This document shows, piece by piece, positions 51,860 through 61,105 of a stretch of 61,114 bases of DNA. How positions within the stretch are numbered: position 1 is the stretch's first letter; every line of letters begins with the position of its first letter. Source of the stretch: Nitrospira sp. CG24A (lineage in GTDB: Bacteria > Nitrospirota > Nitrospiria > Nitrospirales > Nitrospiraceae); NCBI GenBank assembly GCA_002869925.2, contig NEWT02000035.1, positions 86,571 through 147,684 on the forward strand. The letters run 5' to 3'. The notes below the pieces were generated by a model. The model was given only the letters and a program-made list of their open reading frames with translations, did no database searches and had not been told where the DNA came from. Made by a program: the position numbers and the translations under genes.

Positions 51860-53557
51860 TTACTCACTCACACTCGGTCGGACATCACGAATGCGAAGTT
51901 GAATCCGGTCACGGCCGTTCCAGTGGTTCAGTTCCGGCGTAAAGGCCAGATCGACTGGGGTACGGGACGGAATGCCGCGCTCCAACAGCGACTTCATGCC
52001 AAATCCAATACTATCAAACGGCAGCGATGCCCCTTGCCGCACGGTCATCTTCAGATGCTTCTCACCGACGGTACGTGCATCCATCACTTCGAGACGAGTC
52101 ACCGCAAATGTAGGCTCAGGATTGCCCTCACCAAATGGATGAAGTGATCCAATCTCCTGAATCAATTTCAGATTCACTTCGTCCAGACGCACTTCGGCAT
52201 CGACATGCAGCGTCGGGATCTTGGCAGCATCGTGGGTCCACCCGGCTACCACTTCTGAAAATCTGGCACGAAATTCAGCGATCCGGGACTCGAGAATCGT
52301 TACCCCTGCGGCACTGGGATGCCCACCAAAAGCCTCCAGCAGTTCTCGGCAAGACGCCAATCCTTGATAGAGGTCGAATCCGCTGGTCGTTCGTGCCGAG
52401 CCTTTAGCTATGCCCTGTTCGTTAATCGCCATCACAATCGCCGGTCGCTGAAACCGATCGACCAAACGCGCCGCCACGATGCCTACGACGCCGAGATGCC
52501 AGTGCCGAGAGGCCAGTACGAGTGCGGGCGGCACCTCTTGATCCTTCAGCGAGGCCAGTGCCTCCGCCATGATATCCACCTCGATGCGCTGCCGTTCCCG
52601 ATTCAGCTGCTCAAGTCGATCTGCCAACTGCTGCGCCTCAGCCGGGTTGTCGGTCGTCAACAACCGCACAGCCAACATGGCATCGTCCAATCGCCCGGCG
52701 GCATTGATGCGCGGCGCCAGCTTGAAGGCGATGGTTTCTGCCGTGCAATCCCGCGTGACCCCCGCCACCTGCTTCAACGCCCGCACGCCGCAGCGCGCGC
52801 CACGAGACAATTGAACGAGTCCTTCACGTACAAAGTTTCGATTCTCGTCGTGCAAAGGGACGACGTCAGCGACCGTCGCCAACGCCACGAGATCGAGCAG
52901 CGACTCCAAGGGTACCCCAGCAACCCCATAGCGTCGCTGATAGGCCTGCGCCACCTTATAAGCCAGTGCCGCAGAACAGAGCCCCCGAAAGGGATAGCAG
53001 GCGCCGGCTCGATGGGGGTTGAGTACCGCCACAGCCGGCGGCATGTCCTCGTCAGTCTGGTGATGGTCAGTCACCACCACATCCATACCGAGGCGGGCAG
53101 CCAATGCAATTTCTTTATGCGAGGTCGTGCCGCAATCGGACGTCACCAACAACGAGATCCCCTCGTCATGCAAGCGCTGCACAGCGCCGAGGTTGAGGCC
53201 ATAGCCTTCGCGGAAACGATGCGGAACATACGCCCGAACCTGCGCACCCAACCCCCCAAAGAACGACAGGTAGACGCTGGTCGCTGTAATCCCATCGACA
53301 TCGTAGTCGCCATAAAAACAGATCGGCTCCTGAGTTGTGACAGCTCGATGCAATCGTTCAACTGCCTGGTCCATATCGGGAATCAAAAATGGGTCGTGTG
53401 GCGGTTGTAACGACATCCACGTCGTCGCTTCATCTGGTGTGGTGACGCCACGAGCCAAAAAAAGCGAGGCTGTCGCAGGAGAAATCGAGAGGGCCTGGGC
53501 TAACGAAGCCCGCTGAGATAGATTGACATCACGGAAGACCCAGAGCTTGGACTTCAT
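51860..53557 (-). CDS. recJ: Single-stranded-DNA exonuclease RecJ
   Basis: A 565-residue 5'-3' exonuclease for recombination and mismatch repair. DHH phosphoesterase motifs: FYGDYDVDGITATSVYLSF, DHHQTDEDMPPAVAVLNPHR (manganese ligands) and FKLAPRINAAGRLDD. The DHHA1 part has ASRHWHLGVVGIVAARLVD and EAFGGHPSAAGVTI. Length and order are normal. It ends 11 bp before relA starts, suggesting a recJ-relA pair. Confidence 0.96.
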   Translation of the reverse strand: MKSKLWVFRDVNLSQRASLAQALSISPATASLFLARGVTTPDEATTWMSLQPPHDPFLIPDMDQAVERLHRAVTTQEPICFYGDYDVDGITATSVYLSFFGGLGAQVRAYVPHRFREGYGLNLGAVQRLHDEGISLLVTSDCGTTSHKEIALAARLGMDVVVTDHHQTDEDMPPAVAVLNPHRAGACYPFRGLCSAALAYKVAQAYQRRYGVAGVPLESLLDLVALATVADVVPLHDENRNFVREGLVQLSRGARCGVRALKQVAGVTRDCTAETIAFKLAPRINAAGRLDDAMLAVRLLTTDNPAEAQQLADRLEQLNRERQRIEVDIMAEALASLKDQEVPPALVLASRHWHLGVVGIVAARLVDRFQRPAIVMAINEQGIAKGSARTTSGFDLYQGLASCRELLEAFGGHPSAAGVTILESRIAEFRARFSEVVAGWTHDAAKIPTLHVDAEVRLDEVNLKLIQEIGSLHPFGEGNPEPTFAVTRLEVMDARTVGEKHLKMTVRQGASLPFDSIGFGMKSLLERGIPSRTPVDLAFTPELNHWNGRDRIQLRIRDVRPSVSE

Positions 53558-53653
53558 GAGAATCTCTCGAATAATTCCGAGTCTAACTATCTGAGAATTA
53601 AAGGGATACTAGCCGCTCGTCCCTGCGTTGTCAAACTGGCTGAACGGGTTGAT

Positions 53654-53727
53654 CTGGTTCATTTGGTTTGTTTTTTTATCTGGTTAGTTTCGCTCAACCA
53701 AACAAACCAGAGCAACCAGCCGGTATT
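53654..53727. repeat. TGGTTTG-type hairpin upstream of recJ
   Basis: CTGGTTCATTTGGTTTGTTT (53654-53673) pairs imperfectly with AACCAAACAAACCAGAGCAA near 53696-53715. It matches the hairpin at 45033-45093. The 250-bp interval (53558-53807) has no gene; GGAGAGTA / TACTCTCC near 53762 and 53809 may end the pup transcript. Confidence 0.5.
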
Positions 53728-53807
53728 GTTTCAGGGCCTGCTAAACAGCGGAGTGCGATGAAGAGGAGAGTAAAGAAGGAGGTGGTAGGTTCAGATGGCT
53801 GCCGATG

Positions 53808-54005
53808 CTACTCTCCCCCCTTTTGCACGTAGTTCTTGACGAATTCTTCCGCGTTTGTTTCGAGCACGTCGTCAATTTCATCGACCAGCTTATCGATGTC
53901 TTCTTTCATCTTCTTGCCGGCTTCGATGACTTTCGGATTGGCCTTGACCTCTTCCTTCCCCTGAGGCTCTCGCCTGGGTTCTTGCTTACGCTCTTGTTTC
54001 TCCAT
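53808..54005 (-). CDS. pup: Pup/UBact-type prokaryotic ubiquitin-like protein
   Basis: A 65-residue, highly charged, disordered-to-helical protein ending in GGE. The C-terminal third (DKLVDEIDDVLETNAEEFV then KNYVQKGGE) closely follows actinobacterial Pup, which ends YVQKGGQ. A terminal glutamate means no deamidation is needed before ligation by PafA. Such proteins in Nitrospirota have been called UBact. The ATG has an excellent GGGAGGT site. In most genomes pup lies with proteasome, dop and pafA genes; here it stands between recJ and hppA. Function as a proteasome tag is by family. Confidence 0.9.
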   Translation of the reverse strand: MEKQERKQEPRREPQGKEEVKANPKVIEAGKKMKEDIDKLVDEIDDVLETNAEEFVKNYVQKGGE

Positions 54006-54195
54006 CCGAGCACCTCCCGTGACATCAGGGAAACTCTCGTGGGTCAGCCACCAGCTTGATCCCGTACGATCACCTTACCGCACGAATCTTTCAGACGTCA
54101 AGCCACGACCGAAACAGTGAAACATCGTTCAGCTTGGATTGGATCATTGACTCAATGGTACACTGAATCGACCGTCAATCGTTCCTCAACCCTCG

Positions 54196-56250
54196 TTATT
54201 TGATAATCAGAGAGACAATCAAGAGCGCCACAATGTTGATGACCTTGATCATCGGGTTGATTGCCGGACCAGCCGTATCCTTATAGGGATCTCCGACCGT
54301 ATCGCCCGTCACCGCCGCCCTGTGAGTATCCGTCCCCTTCTTCCCCTGCTCTTCAATATACTTCTTGGCGTTATCCCAGGCCCCACCGCCGCTCGTCATT
54401 GAAATCGCAACGAACAGACCCGTAACAATACTGCCGACAAGCATGCCGCCCAAGGCTTGAGGCCCCAGAATCACGCCGACCACAATTGGCGAGATGACCG
54501 GAATTAACCCCGGCACCATCATCTTTTTGATCGCCGCCTGCGTCACAATATCCACGCACGTTCCGTATTCAGGCTTGCCAGTGCCCTCCATAATCCCCTT
54601 GATCGTCCTGAACTGTCTGCGCACCTCTTCCACTACGAGACCGGCTGCCTCTCCCACTGCTTTCATGCAGAGGGCCCCGAAGATAAAGGGCAGCATCCCA
54701 CCCAAGAAGAGTCCGACCAGGACGGACGGATTGGAGAGATCGAACGTGCTCGCCCCGGCCCCTTTTGCCACCTCACGCGCATATTCAGCGAATAACACCA
54801 CCGCCGCGAGACCAGCTGATCCAATCGCATAGCCTTTCGTCACCGCTTTCGTCGTGTTGCCGACCGCATCCAACGGATCAGTGATATCCCGCACTTCTTT
54901 GCCGAGGTGAGCCATCTCCGCAATGCCGCCTGCGTTGTCTGTGATCGGACCGAACGCATCGATCGCCACGACGATACCGGCCATTGACAGCATGGATACA
55001 GCCGCGACCGCCACACCATATAAACCGCCTGATGCCGCGCCGCCGCAAATCCAGTAGCTCCCAAGAATCGCCGCCCCGATCACCACCACCGGCCAGGCTG
55101 TCGCCTCCATTCCCACCGCCAGTCCGGCAATAATGTTGGTTGCGTGGCCTGTTTCGCTAGCTTTGGCAATAGCCTTCACCGGCTTATAACTCTTGGAGGT
55201 GTAGTAATCGGTGATGAAAACAAGTGCGAGGGTCACGGCCAAACCGATCAAGGCCGCAAGATAGTAGCTTATCCCACTCACGCCGCCCACACCATCCATG
55301 ATTGAAGAAGTCACGGGAAAGAAGGCGATCGCGGCGATTCCTCCCGCCACAAATAGACCCTTGTAGAGCGCCGTCATAATCTCGCCGCCCTGGCCTACCT
55401 TTACGAAGAAGATACCGATGATCGTCGCGAAAATCGTCACGCCACCGAGGGCGAGAGGATACAGAATCGGAGCGGTCACTCCCTTAAACAGCGTGAAGGC
55501 CAAAACCATCGCCGCCACCGTCGTCACAGCATAGGTCTCGAACAGGTCCGCGGCCATACCGGCGCAGTCGCCGACATTGTCGCCCACGTTGTCTGCAATG
55601 ACAGCCGGATTGCGCGGATCGTCTTCTGGAATTCCCGCTTCGACTTTTCCCACAAGGTCTGCGCCAACATCCGCCGCCTTGGTATAGATCCCGCCGCCCA
55701 CACGGGCAAATACCGAAATCAAACTCCCTCCGAACCCGAGACTCAACAATGCATGAATCGCCTTCTCCTGCCCTGCGAATTGTGCGGCCAATGAGTAGAA
55801 AATGGTAATGGCCAACAAGCCCAAGCCGATCAACAAGAGTCCCGTCACCGCACCGCCACGGAACGCCACGGTCAACGCTGCATTCATCCCATTATGGGCA
55901 GCCTGAGCCGTCCGCACGTTCGCCCGCACCGCGATCACCATGCCCACATACCCGGCCAACGACGACGCGCCGGCGCCGATCAAGAATCCTACTGCGGTCA
56001 GTAAGCCAAATTTATCGGAGACAGCCCCCGCTCCCCATAACAGGGCAAATAACACAGCAGCCACGACGGCGACGGTCTTATACTGGCGGTTCAGATAGGC
56101 GCTTGCGCCTTCCTGGATGGCCTTGGCAATATCCTGCATCTTCTGGTTACCGGCGTCGAGCTTGAACACCCACATGGCCAAGTACAGGCCATAGGCAATG
56201 CCGGTCACCGCCGCTATCAACGCAAACGTAATAATGACTGAGTCGCTCAC
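54196..56250 (-). CDS. hppA: Membrane H+-translocating pyrophosphatase
   Basis: A 684-residue integral membrane pump with about 16 helices. It couples PPi hydrolysis to proton export. Substrate motifs are intact: [39 protein letters not shown] and the C-terminal [17 protein letters not shown]. In [16 protein letters not shown] the lysine after GNTT is the mark of K+-independent enzymes. It could help recover energy from biosynthetic PPi in a slow-growing autotroph. The 345 bp upstream contain no gene. Confidence 0.96.
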   Translation of the reverse strand: MSDSVIITFALIAAVTGIAYGLYLAMWVFKLDAGNQKMQDIAKAIQEGASAYLNRQYKTVAVVAAVLFALLWGAGAVSDKFGLLTAVGFLIGAGASSLAGYVGMVIAVRANVRTAQAAHNGMNAALTVAFRGGAVTGLLLIGLGLLAITIFYSLAAQFAGQEKAIHALLSLGFGGSLISVFARVGGGIYTKAADVGADLVGKVEAGIPEDDPRNPAVIADNVGDNVGDCAGMAADLFETYAVTTVAAMVLAFTLFKGVTAPILYPLALGGVTIFATIIGIFFVKVGQGGEIMTALYKGLFVAGGIAAIAFFPVTSSIMDGVGGVSGISYYLAALIGLAVTLALVFITDYYTSKSYKPVKAIAKASETGHATNIIAGLAVGMEATAWPVVVIGAAILGSYWICGGAASGGLYGVAVAAVSMLSMAGIVVAIDAFGPITDNAGGIAEMAHLGKEVRDITDPLDAVGNTTKAVTKGYAIGSAGLAAVVLFAEYAREVAKGAGASTFDLSNPSVLVGLFLGGMLPFIFGALCMKAVGEAAGLVVEEVRRQFRTIKGIMEGTGKPEYGTCVDIVTQAAIKKMMVPGLIPVISPIVVGVILGPQALGGMLVGSIVTGLFVAISMTSGGGAWDNAKKYIEEQGKKGTDTHRAAVTGDTVGDPYKDTAGPAINPMIKVINIVALLIVSLIIK

Positions 56251-56629
56251 AGGTTACTCCTCTTATTTTAGGTGAGGGGCTCTTATGTCACACGGCTCCT
56301 TATGGCTTCAACCCATCAAAAGTACGTGTGGGGGGGAAACCGCAGGGTGATGCAGGTCCAGCCGAGGCTAACTGCCCGAAAAGTTGAGCCATTCTATACG
56401 GGTGGGAGGAAGGGATCAAGATGAAAAGAGGAGAGGAGAAACCCGTATTGGTTCTTCATTCCCAGAACACGCGCGCTGAGAAGGGCATGTTCGGCGGGTT
56501 CAGTCGAAACGGGAGTAGATATCCGAAACCCTCGCGCCGCCCCTTTAGTTCAGCTGAACCAAACCGATAACGATAATCGAACGCCTGTTCAACCAGATGT
56601 GGGCACGTAACATAGAGGAGTGCACGGTG
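56251..56629. other. Gene-free interval between hppA and the HDOD gene
   Basis: Divergent promoters are expected here. A GGGGGGG-type run at 56329-56334 and several short frames are present, but I find no supported gene, repeat copy or clear -35/-10 pair. The start region of the HDOD gene has GAGGAG near 56611. Confidence 0.4.
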
Positions 56630-57487
56630 ATGGCCTCGGCGCATGAGCTCGTCCAATCTTGCTCAAACCTCTTCACCCTCCCAGAAATCTACCTCCGCGT
56701 TCGCGATGTCGTCGACAATCCAGAATCGACCATGGACGATCTGGCCAATGCCCTGAAATTCGACCCGGCCATCTCCGCGCGTCTCCTAAAAATTGTGAAC
56801 AGCCCTCTCTATGGATTTCCTAAACAGATCGATAACATCGCTCGAGCCGTCACCCTACTCGGCATGCAACCCGTCAGTGACTTAGTCGCCTCCACCACTA
56901 TCGGACAGACATTCACAGGAATGACTGCAGACCTCATGGACCTCCCGGCCTTCTGGCGGAAGAGCGTGCGCTGTGCCATCCTGGCAGGAAAGATCGCCAG
57001 AACCACCGGCATCGAGGAGAGTGAGCGGTTCTTTATCGAAGGCCTATTGCGGGATATCGGCCACCTGGTGCTCTATCAAACCATTCCGCAACGAGCACAG
57101 TCCGCTCTGGTCGAAGCCGGATATCTCGGGTCACCGCTCGCCGAAGTGGAACAATCGAGCATCGGATACGACTTCACCGAGGTCGGCGCGGAGCTGATTC
57201 GTGTCTGGGGCATGCCGAGCCAGATCGAGCAGGCCATTCGCCATCAACAAAGCCCGAACCAAGCCGGTGAATTCGCTCTCCATGCGTCGATTGTTCACCT
57301 CGCTGGAGCTCTTGCCGATTATGCAGAATTAGAACCGGCCCAGGCTGGTCGGCTTCCTGCCTGTGATCCGTTCGCGATCTCCTGCACACGATTCGATACG
57401 GACACATGCCCCACTCTGCTCAAAGAAGCCCGAGAAGAGCTTCAGGACGCCCTCGCCTGTATATACCCCTTAGCGATGGCGGCATAG
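56630..57487 (+). CDS. HDOD-domain protein
   Basis: A 285-residue protein with an HDOD domain over most of its length: LFTLPEIYLRVRDVVDNPES, DPAISARLLKIVNSPLYGFP, NIARAVTLLGMQPVSDLV and FFIEGLLRDIGHLVLYQ. HDOD proteins look like HD phosphodiesterases but usually act in signalling without known catalysis. The HD here is RDIGHLV. No other output domain. The ATG at 56630 is preferred; one at 56597 would add 11 residues. Confidence 0.9.
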   Translation: MASAHELVQSCSNLFTLPEIYLRVRDVVDNPESTMDDLANALKFDPAISARLLKIVNSPLYGFPKQIDNIARAVTLLGMQPVSDLVASTTIGQTFTGMTADLMDLPAFWRKSVRCAILAGKIARTTGIEESERFFIEGLLRDIGHLVLYQTIPQRAQSALVEAGYLGSPLAEVEQSSIGYDFTEVGAELIRVWGMPSQIEQAIRHQQSPNQAGEFALHASIVHLAGALADYAELEPAQAGRLPACDPFAISCTRFDTDTCPTLLKEAREELQDALACIYPLAMAA

Positions 57488-57659
57488 CCCACGACCGGTT
57501 AGAGTGATGCCCCGACAGAAGTCTTCATGTGCAGAGACACTCGGCATGTTATAGCGAGGATCATCCCCGCCGGATCGAATCACACTGAACGTTTCTCCGA
57601 AAACCTGCGTGCTCGTTTGCGGTTCAAAAGGAGAGTTGCTATAGTGCGCCGCGGAGGAA

Positions 57660-57920
57660 ATGGCCGTGGGTGTAGCGCCTGATTACATTTTGGTGGAAGG
57701 ACAGCAGTTCAGCAAAGCGAAGCTCTCGCTCGACAACCACGTCTATAAGAACTGTGCAATCGACGACTGCGACATCTACTTCAGCGGTGGACAATACGAG
57801 TTGCTCGACACCCACATTACCAATTCACGCCTCATCCTCAACCACCCCGCCAAAGGCATGTACAACGCCGTTCAGATCTTTAAGATGAAGTCTCCAGGCT
57901 CCAGCATCATCGCCGAATAA
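57660..57920 (+). CDS. Small hypothetical protein, beta-rich
   Basis: An 86-residue protein with a pattern of short strands (ILVEGQQFSKAKLSLDNHVY, NCAIDDCDIYFSGGQYELLD, THITNSRLILNHPAKG) that recalls beta-helix or pentapeptide-like stacking. No known family is recognised. An extended -10 TGNTATAGT (57637-57645) and GGAGGAA directly before the ATG support a gene with a very short leader. Confidence 0.65.
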   Translation: MAVGVAPDYILVEGQQFSKAKLSLDNHVYKNCAIDDCDIYFSGGQYELLDTHITNSRLILNHPAKGMYNAVQIFKMKSPGSSIIAE

Positions 57921-58022
57921 TTCGTGAAAGGTAAAATGTGAAACGTAAAAGGTGGCCTGAAGTTAGGCATCGGAGACCCTCGTCTCTATAACCTTTCACC
58001 GCTCACCTTTCACGTTTCACGC
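57921..58022. repeat. TTTCACG-word hairpin between convergent genes
   Basis: CGTGAAAGGTAAAATGTGAA and ACGTAAAAGGT at the left pair imperfectly with ACCTTTCACCGCTCACCTTT and CACGTTTCACG at the right. It lies between convergent genes and is probably a two-way terminator. Confidence 0.55.
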
Positions 58023-58030
58023 GTGAGTTG

Positions 58031-59278
58031 TCACTTATTGACTGCGACATTCTCCGCGTACTTAACGATCTCGATCGGCTGAAAGACCGGGTCTTGTGAT
58101 CCTTGGGAAGATTCAGCCTCGACACGCTGTAGGAATGAGGCAGTCCCGGTGATGGGTGCGTAGTTAAGGGTCGCCTCAACATCGAACGTCTTCGTATCTT
58201 TCGGCGTGGGGAACGTAAAGATCTCGACACGCGTTTCTTCCGGTTTCAAGACTGTGTCCTCGATCACTTTGACGGCATCAAAGTCGAAGCTCGTCTTCTG
58301 GCCATTGGCATCCTGATAGACTCGCCCATAGATGCGCTTGTCCGTAAACACGGTCTTGAGATTCTTCCCTTTGATATCCAGATCCAACACCACGGTCGCC
58401 CAGGCTGGATGGGTGGTCGGCAGATTGTGCGGAACGAGACTCTGCACCTTCACGGTGATCGTCGTTTTTTCACCTTCGACTTTCGTTGTGACGCCCAGCT
58501 TGGCTGCCTCTTGGCGAAGCTTGCCGATACGACCAGGGAAACTGTGGTTGGCGGTTCTTCGCTTCTTCTCGCCATTGGCCGACTCGCCGACTTGCTCCGG
58601 CATGTGACAGGTCTGGCACTCTTTGCCTGACTTCACCGCCTTACTCTGATCCCAGTTTCCCAGCAGGTCGTTGGCCTTCCCTAGCCCGGCGGCGGAGGGA
58701 ACCGACTGATGGCAATTGAGGCAGAGATCGGATTTTTGAAATAACCCCAACTCCATCGACTGATGCGCCCGATTCTGAACAGAGTCTTTATACGGGCCAT
58801 AGATCGTCTTACTCTCGAGTTCGTACTTCGGCTCTGGCGGTTGCTTGGTCCGATCAACCTGCTTGATCAAATGGCATTGCGCGCAGGCCACCCCATCCAG
58901 CGAGGGATCTCCGGCTTTAGCCTGATTGATAAAGAGCTGGACGTGTTCGGAGAATTCTCGTACGTGCGGCGCATGGCAGCGAAAACACTGGGCTTTGTCT
59001 TTCCCCGCCTGAGATGACAAAAACGCGTCAAGTGAGGCGCGGAAGGCCGGGGAATGGATCGATCGCGAGAGCGGAGAGGTGTCCCACTCTTCAAACACAC
59101 GCTCATGACACCGTTTACACTTGCTGGAAGTCGGAAAAGCCTGTTCGATAGTGCTCTGCGCCATGGCAGCTTCTTGCGCCAAGATCCCGCGGTCGAGCCA
59201 AGGAGCGAGAAACAATGCAACCGCCACAATCGCTGTACCGACTCCGATCTTCACAGGGATCGAATTTCGCTCCATCAT
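58031..59278 (-). CDS. Pentahaem cytochrome c, periplasmic
   Basis: A 415-residue exported cytochrome (start at ATG 59278; leader about 10-30, cut near GILAQEA). Five CxxCH motifs: CKRCH, CFRCH, CAQCH, CLNCH and CQTCH; the stretch VACAQCHLIKQVDRT is shared with the upstream paralogue at 59430 (IGCASCHLIKQVEQT). The C-terminal domain is beta-rich (TITVKVQSLVPHNLPTTHPA). A long hairpin repeat separates it from the paralogue. It should carry electrons in the periplasm; partner unknown. Confidence 0.9.
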   Translation of the reverse strand: MMERNSIPVKIGVGTAIVAVALFLAPWLDRGILAQEAAMAQSTIEQAFPTSSKCKRCHERVFEEWDTSPLSRSIHSPAFRASLDAFLSSQAGKDKAQCFRCHAPHVREFSEHVQLFINQAKAGDPSLDGVACAQCHLIKQVDRTKQPPEPKYELESKTIYGPYKDSVQNRAHQSMELGLFQKSDLCLNCHQSVPSAAGLGKANDLLGNWDQSKAVKSGKECQTCHMPEQVGESANGEKKRRTANHSFPGRIGKLRQEAAKLGVTTKVEGEKTTITVKVQSLVPHNLPTTHPAWATVVLDLDIKGKNLKTVFTDKRIYGRVYQDANGQKTSFDFDAVKVIEDTVLKPEETRVEIFTFPTPKDTKTFDVEATLNYAPITGTASFLQRVEAESSQGSQDPVFQPIEIVKYAENVAVNK

Positions 59279-59303
59279 GCTGATGTTTCCGCTCCGAGGC
59301 CTA

Positions 59304-59430
59304 ACAGGCTGCTCAAAAAGGCCGTCCAGCAAGACCGCAGGCGAATCGAAACCGGAGGCGTACCCTCAGGGGTACGTTGAGGATTTCGGTGAGCCGAGAA
59401 CGACGCTGGCGGCCTTTTTCAGCAACCTGC
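59304..59430. repeat. Long hairpin repeat between tandem cytochrome genes
   Basis: A 127-bp copy: AACAGGCTGCTCAAAAAGGCC / GGCCTTTTTCAGCAACCTGC outer arms (the left arm begins near 59303), inner GGAGGCGTACC / GGTACGTTGAGG. Lying inside a same-strand pair, it would separate or attenuate transcription. Confidence 0.85.
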
Positions 59431-60737
59431 TAAAAAGTTTTGGCCCGGTACGTCAGTAGCCGGGGCTGCGTATATTCATCGAGAATATTTTTTGCCTTCT
59501 CCCGCTCTTTATCGGTCGTCAAGCTGGCGAGATATTTCTCCTTGAGTCCCGGTTCCGGCGTTGGAATCAACGCATAGTTCAGCACGGCTTCAATCGAAGC
59601 AGCTGTCGATCCTGCCGGAATCGCCAGGGAGAAGGGAACTTTCCTGGTGTGCCCCCCCTTAATGAAGGGATCAGGAATCGGGCCTCGGAGAATCTTCTCG
59701 TAGGACAAACCGAACTGCTTGGTTTCTTCCTGTAACACCTTGCCCTGCCCATCCTTGGCTGTGAGGACCAGATAGAACTGCTTGAGCACCGGATCGCCGT
59801 CTGGAAAACTGTGCGGGAGGCTGCCGATCCTCACCAATGCCGTCCCCTCCACCGCCGAAGCAGACTTGGTGGCCTCAAGATCCACGCGAGGCATCCATTC
59901 AGCCTGTAGATTTCGATTCTTGAGCATGGTGCCGGACACCACGACCCCACGGAACCAGTGCCGGCCGATCGCGCGAGTCATGGCGCCACGCTTCGATGTG
60001 GAACTGCCGGTCGAGGGCTCCATATGGCAATCTTGGCAAATCGTCCCCTGTAAGATCTCACCAGCCAGATCTTTCTGCGTCACATCCTTTACTTTATCGA
60101 AATGACAAGAGGCACAGAAGTTCGCGCCACGGAACAGCTCGGATTGCGTGGCAGGATGCACAAGGTTCTCTTCTGGATTCGCATACGGCCCGTAGATCAT
60201 TTTCCCCGGCTCGATCTTGAATGAGGGCGGAGAATCGGGCGTCTGCTCGACCTGCTTGATCAGATGGCAGGAGGCACAGCCAATGCCCTCGACTTGTGGC
60301 GTGCCTGACAGTACCTGGGCCACAATTTTCCCGACATGTTGGGGGAACACAGTCGTCGATGGCACATGGCAGGCGAAACAACGACGGCGCTCATCCGCCG
60401 TTGGATTGGTCTGCAGCCAGATACCCAACACCGTACGGAAGACCGGCGACTCCAGCGACGTTCCATGCAACAACGCCGCATCGACTCGACCGAACGTCTT
60501 GAGATCCGGCGTCTGCTCGCGCACGCCTTTCCACTCTTCATAGTGCCTGTCGTGGCATTGCTTGCAGTCTTCCGATCGGATGAAGATCTTTTCGATTTCT
60601 TCTACCCAATCAGCTGTCGCCGGAACTTCTGCCTTCTGCGCCATGGCAAGGCCATGATACAGGCCGATGCTCCCCACAATGAGGGCGAAGCAGAGACCGA
60701 CGGCAATGTGTTGGGCATACGGTGCAGGTCGTGACAT
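59430..60737 (-). CDS. Pentahaem cytochrome c, periplasmic, paralogue
   Basis: A 435-residue exported cytochrome with a leader (about 8-34, ending LAMAQKA) and five CxxCH motifs: CKQCH, CFACH, CASCH, CASCH and CQDCH. The order of motifs, the YGPY segment (MIYGPYANPEEN versus IYGPYKDSVQN) and the C-terminal beta domain (GSLPHSFPDGDPVLKQFYLV) show that it arose by duplication with 58031. It starts 2 bp after the PDZ-protein stop, so the two are co-translated. Confidence 0.9.
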   Translation of the reverse strand: MSRPAPYAQHIAVGLCFALIVGSIGLYHGLAMAQKAEVPATADWVEEIEKIFIRSEDCKQCHDRHYEEWKGVREQTPDLKTFGRVDAALLHGTSLESPVFRTVLGIWLQTNPTADERRRCFACHVPSTTVFPQHVGKIVAQVLSGTPQVEGIGCASCHLIKQVEQTPDSPPSFKIEPGKMIYGPYANPEENLVHPATQSELFRGANFCASCHFDKVKDVTQKDLAGEILQGTICQDCHMEPSTGSSTSKRGAMTRAIGRHWFRGVVVSGTMLKNRNLQAEWMPRVDLEATKSASAVEGTALVRIGSLPHSFPDGDPVLKQFYLVLTAKDGQGKVLQEETKQFGLSYEKILRGPIPDPFIKGGHTRKVPFSLAIPAGSTAASIEAVLNYALIPTPEPGLKEKYLASLTTDKEREKAKNILDEYTQPRLLTYRAKTF

Positions 60738-60739
60738 CC

Positions 60740-61105
60740 TCAGTCCCTTTTACATCCGACGAAATGGAAATTCACTCCCCACCCCACAGGATCGCCTGGA
60801 TCAGCCGACTCATACGTGCCGACAGTGAAGTTACATTCTTTCATCCCTCGCTTGATCGCTCTCCCAAAGTCGATCAGGTTTCTGATCTCGGTCTTGTTGA
60901 TTTCCTTGATGACGGATCGAACCTTGATGCCGGCAGAGTCTGCGCGCGAGCTCCCAATCACTTCGAATACCGCGACGCCCTGCGCTCGTTCAAGCTTCAA
61001 TTCTTTTCTAATATCTTCGTCCACATCTCCGACCATCACACCGAATTCTTCTCCCAATCGCTCGGCTTCCTCCACGGTCATCGGCTCCTGATCCGCCGCA
61101 TTCAC
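60740..61105 (-). CDS. PDZ-domain protein, probably 5'-incomplete
   Basis: 121 residues are visible; a PDZ domain spans about 20-100 (LGEEFGVMVGDVDEDIRKEL, GVAVFEVIGSSRADSAGIKV and SVIKEINKTEIRNLIDFGRA). The frame opens with GTG only 9 bp from the window edge, so the true start probably lies outside and an HtrA/DegQ-like or membrane part may precede. It is coupled to the cytochrome gene downstream. Confidence 0.65.
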   Translation of the reverse strand: MNAADQEPMTVEEAERLGEEFGVMVGDVDEDIRKELKLERAQGVAVFEVIGSSRADSAGIKVRSVIKEINKTEIRNLIDFGRAIKRGMKECNFTVGTYESADPGDPVGWGVNFHFVGCKRD

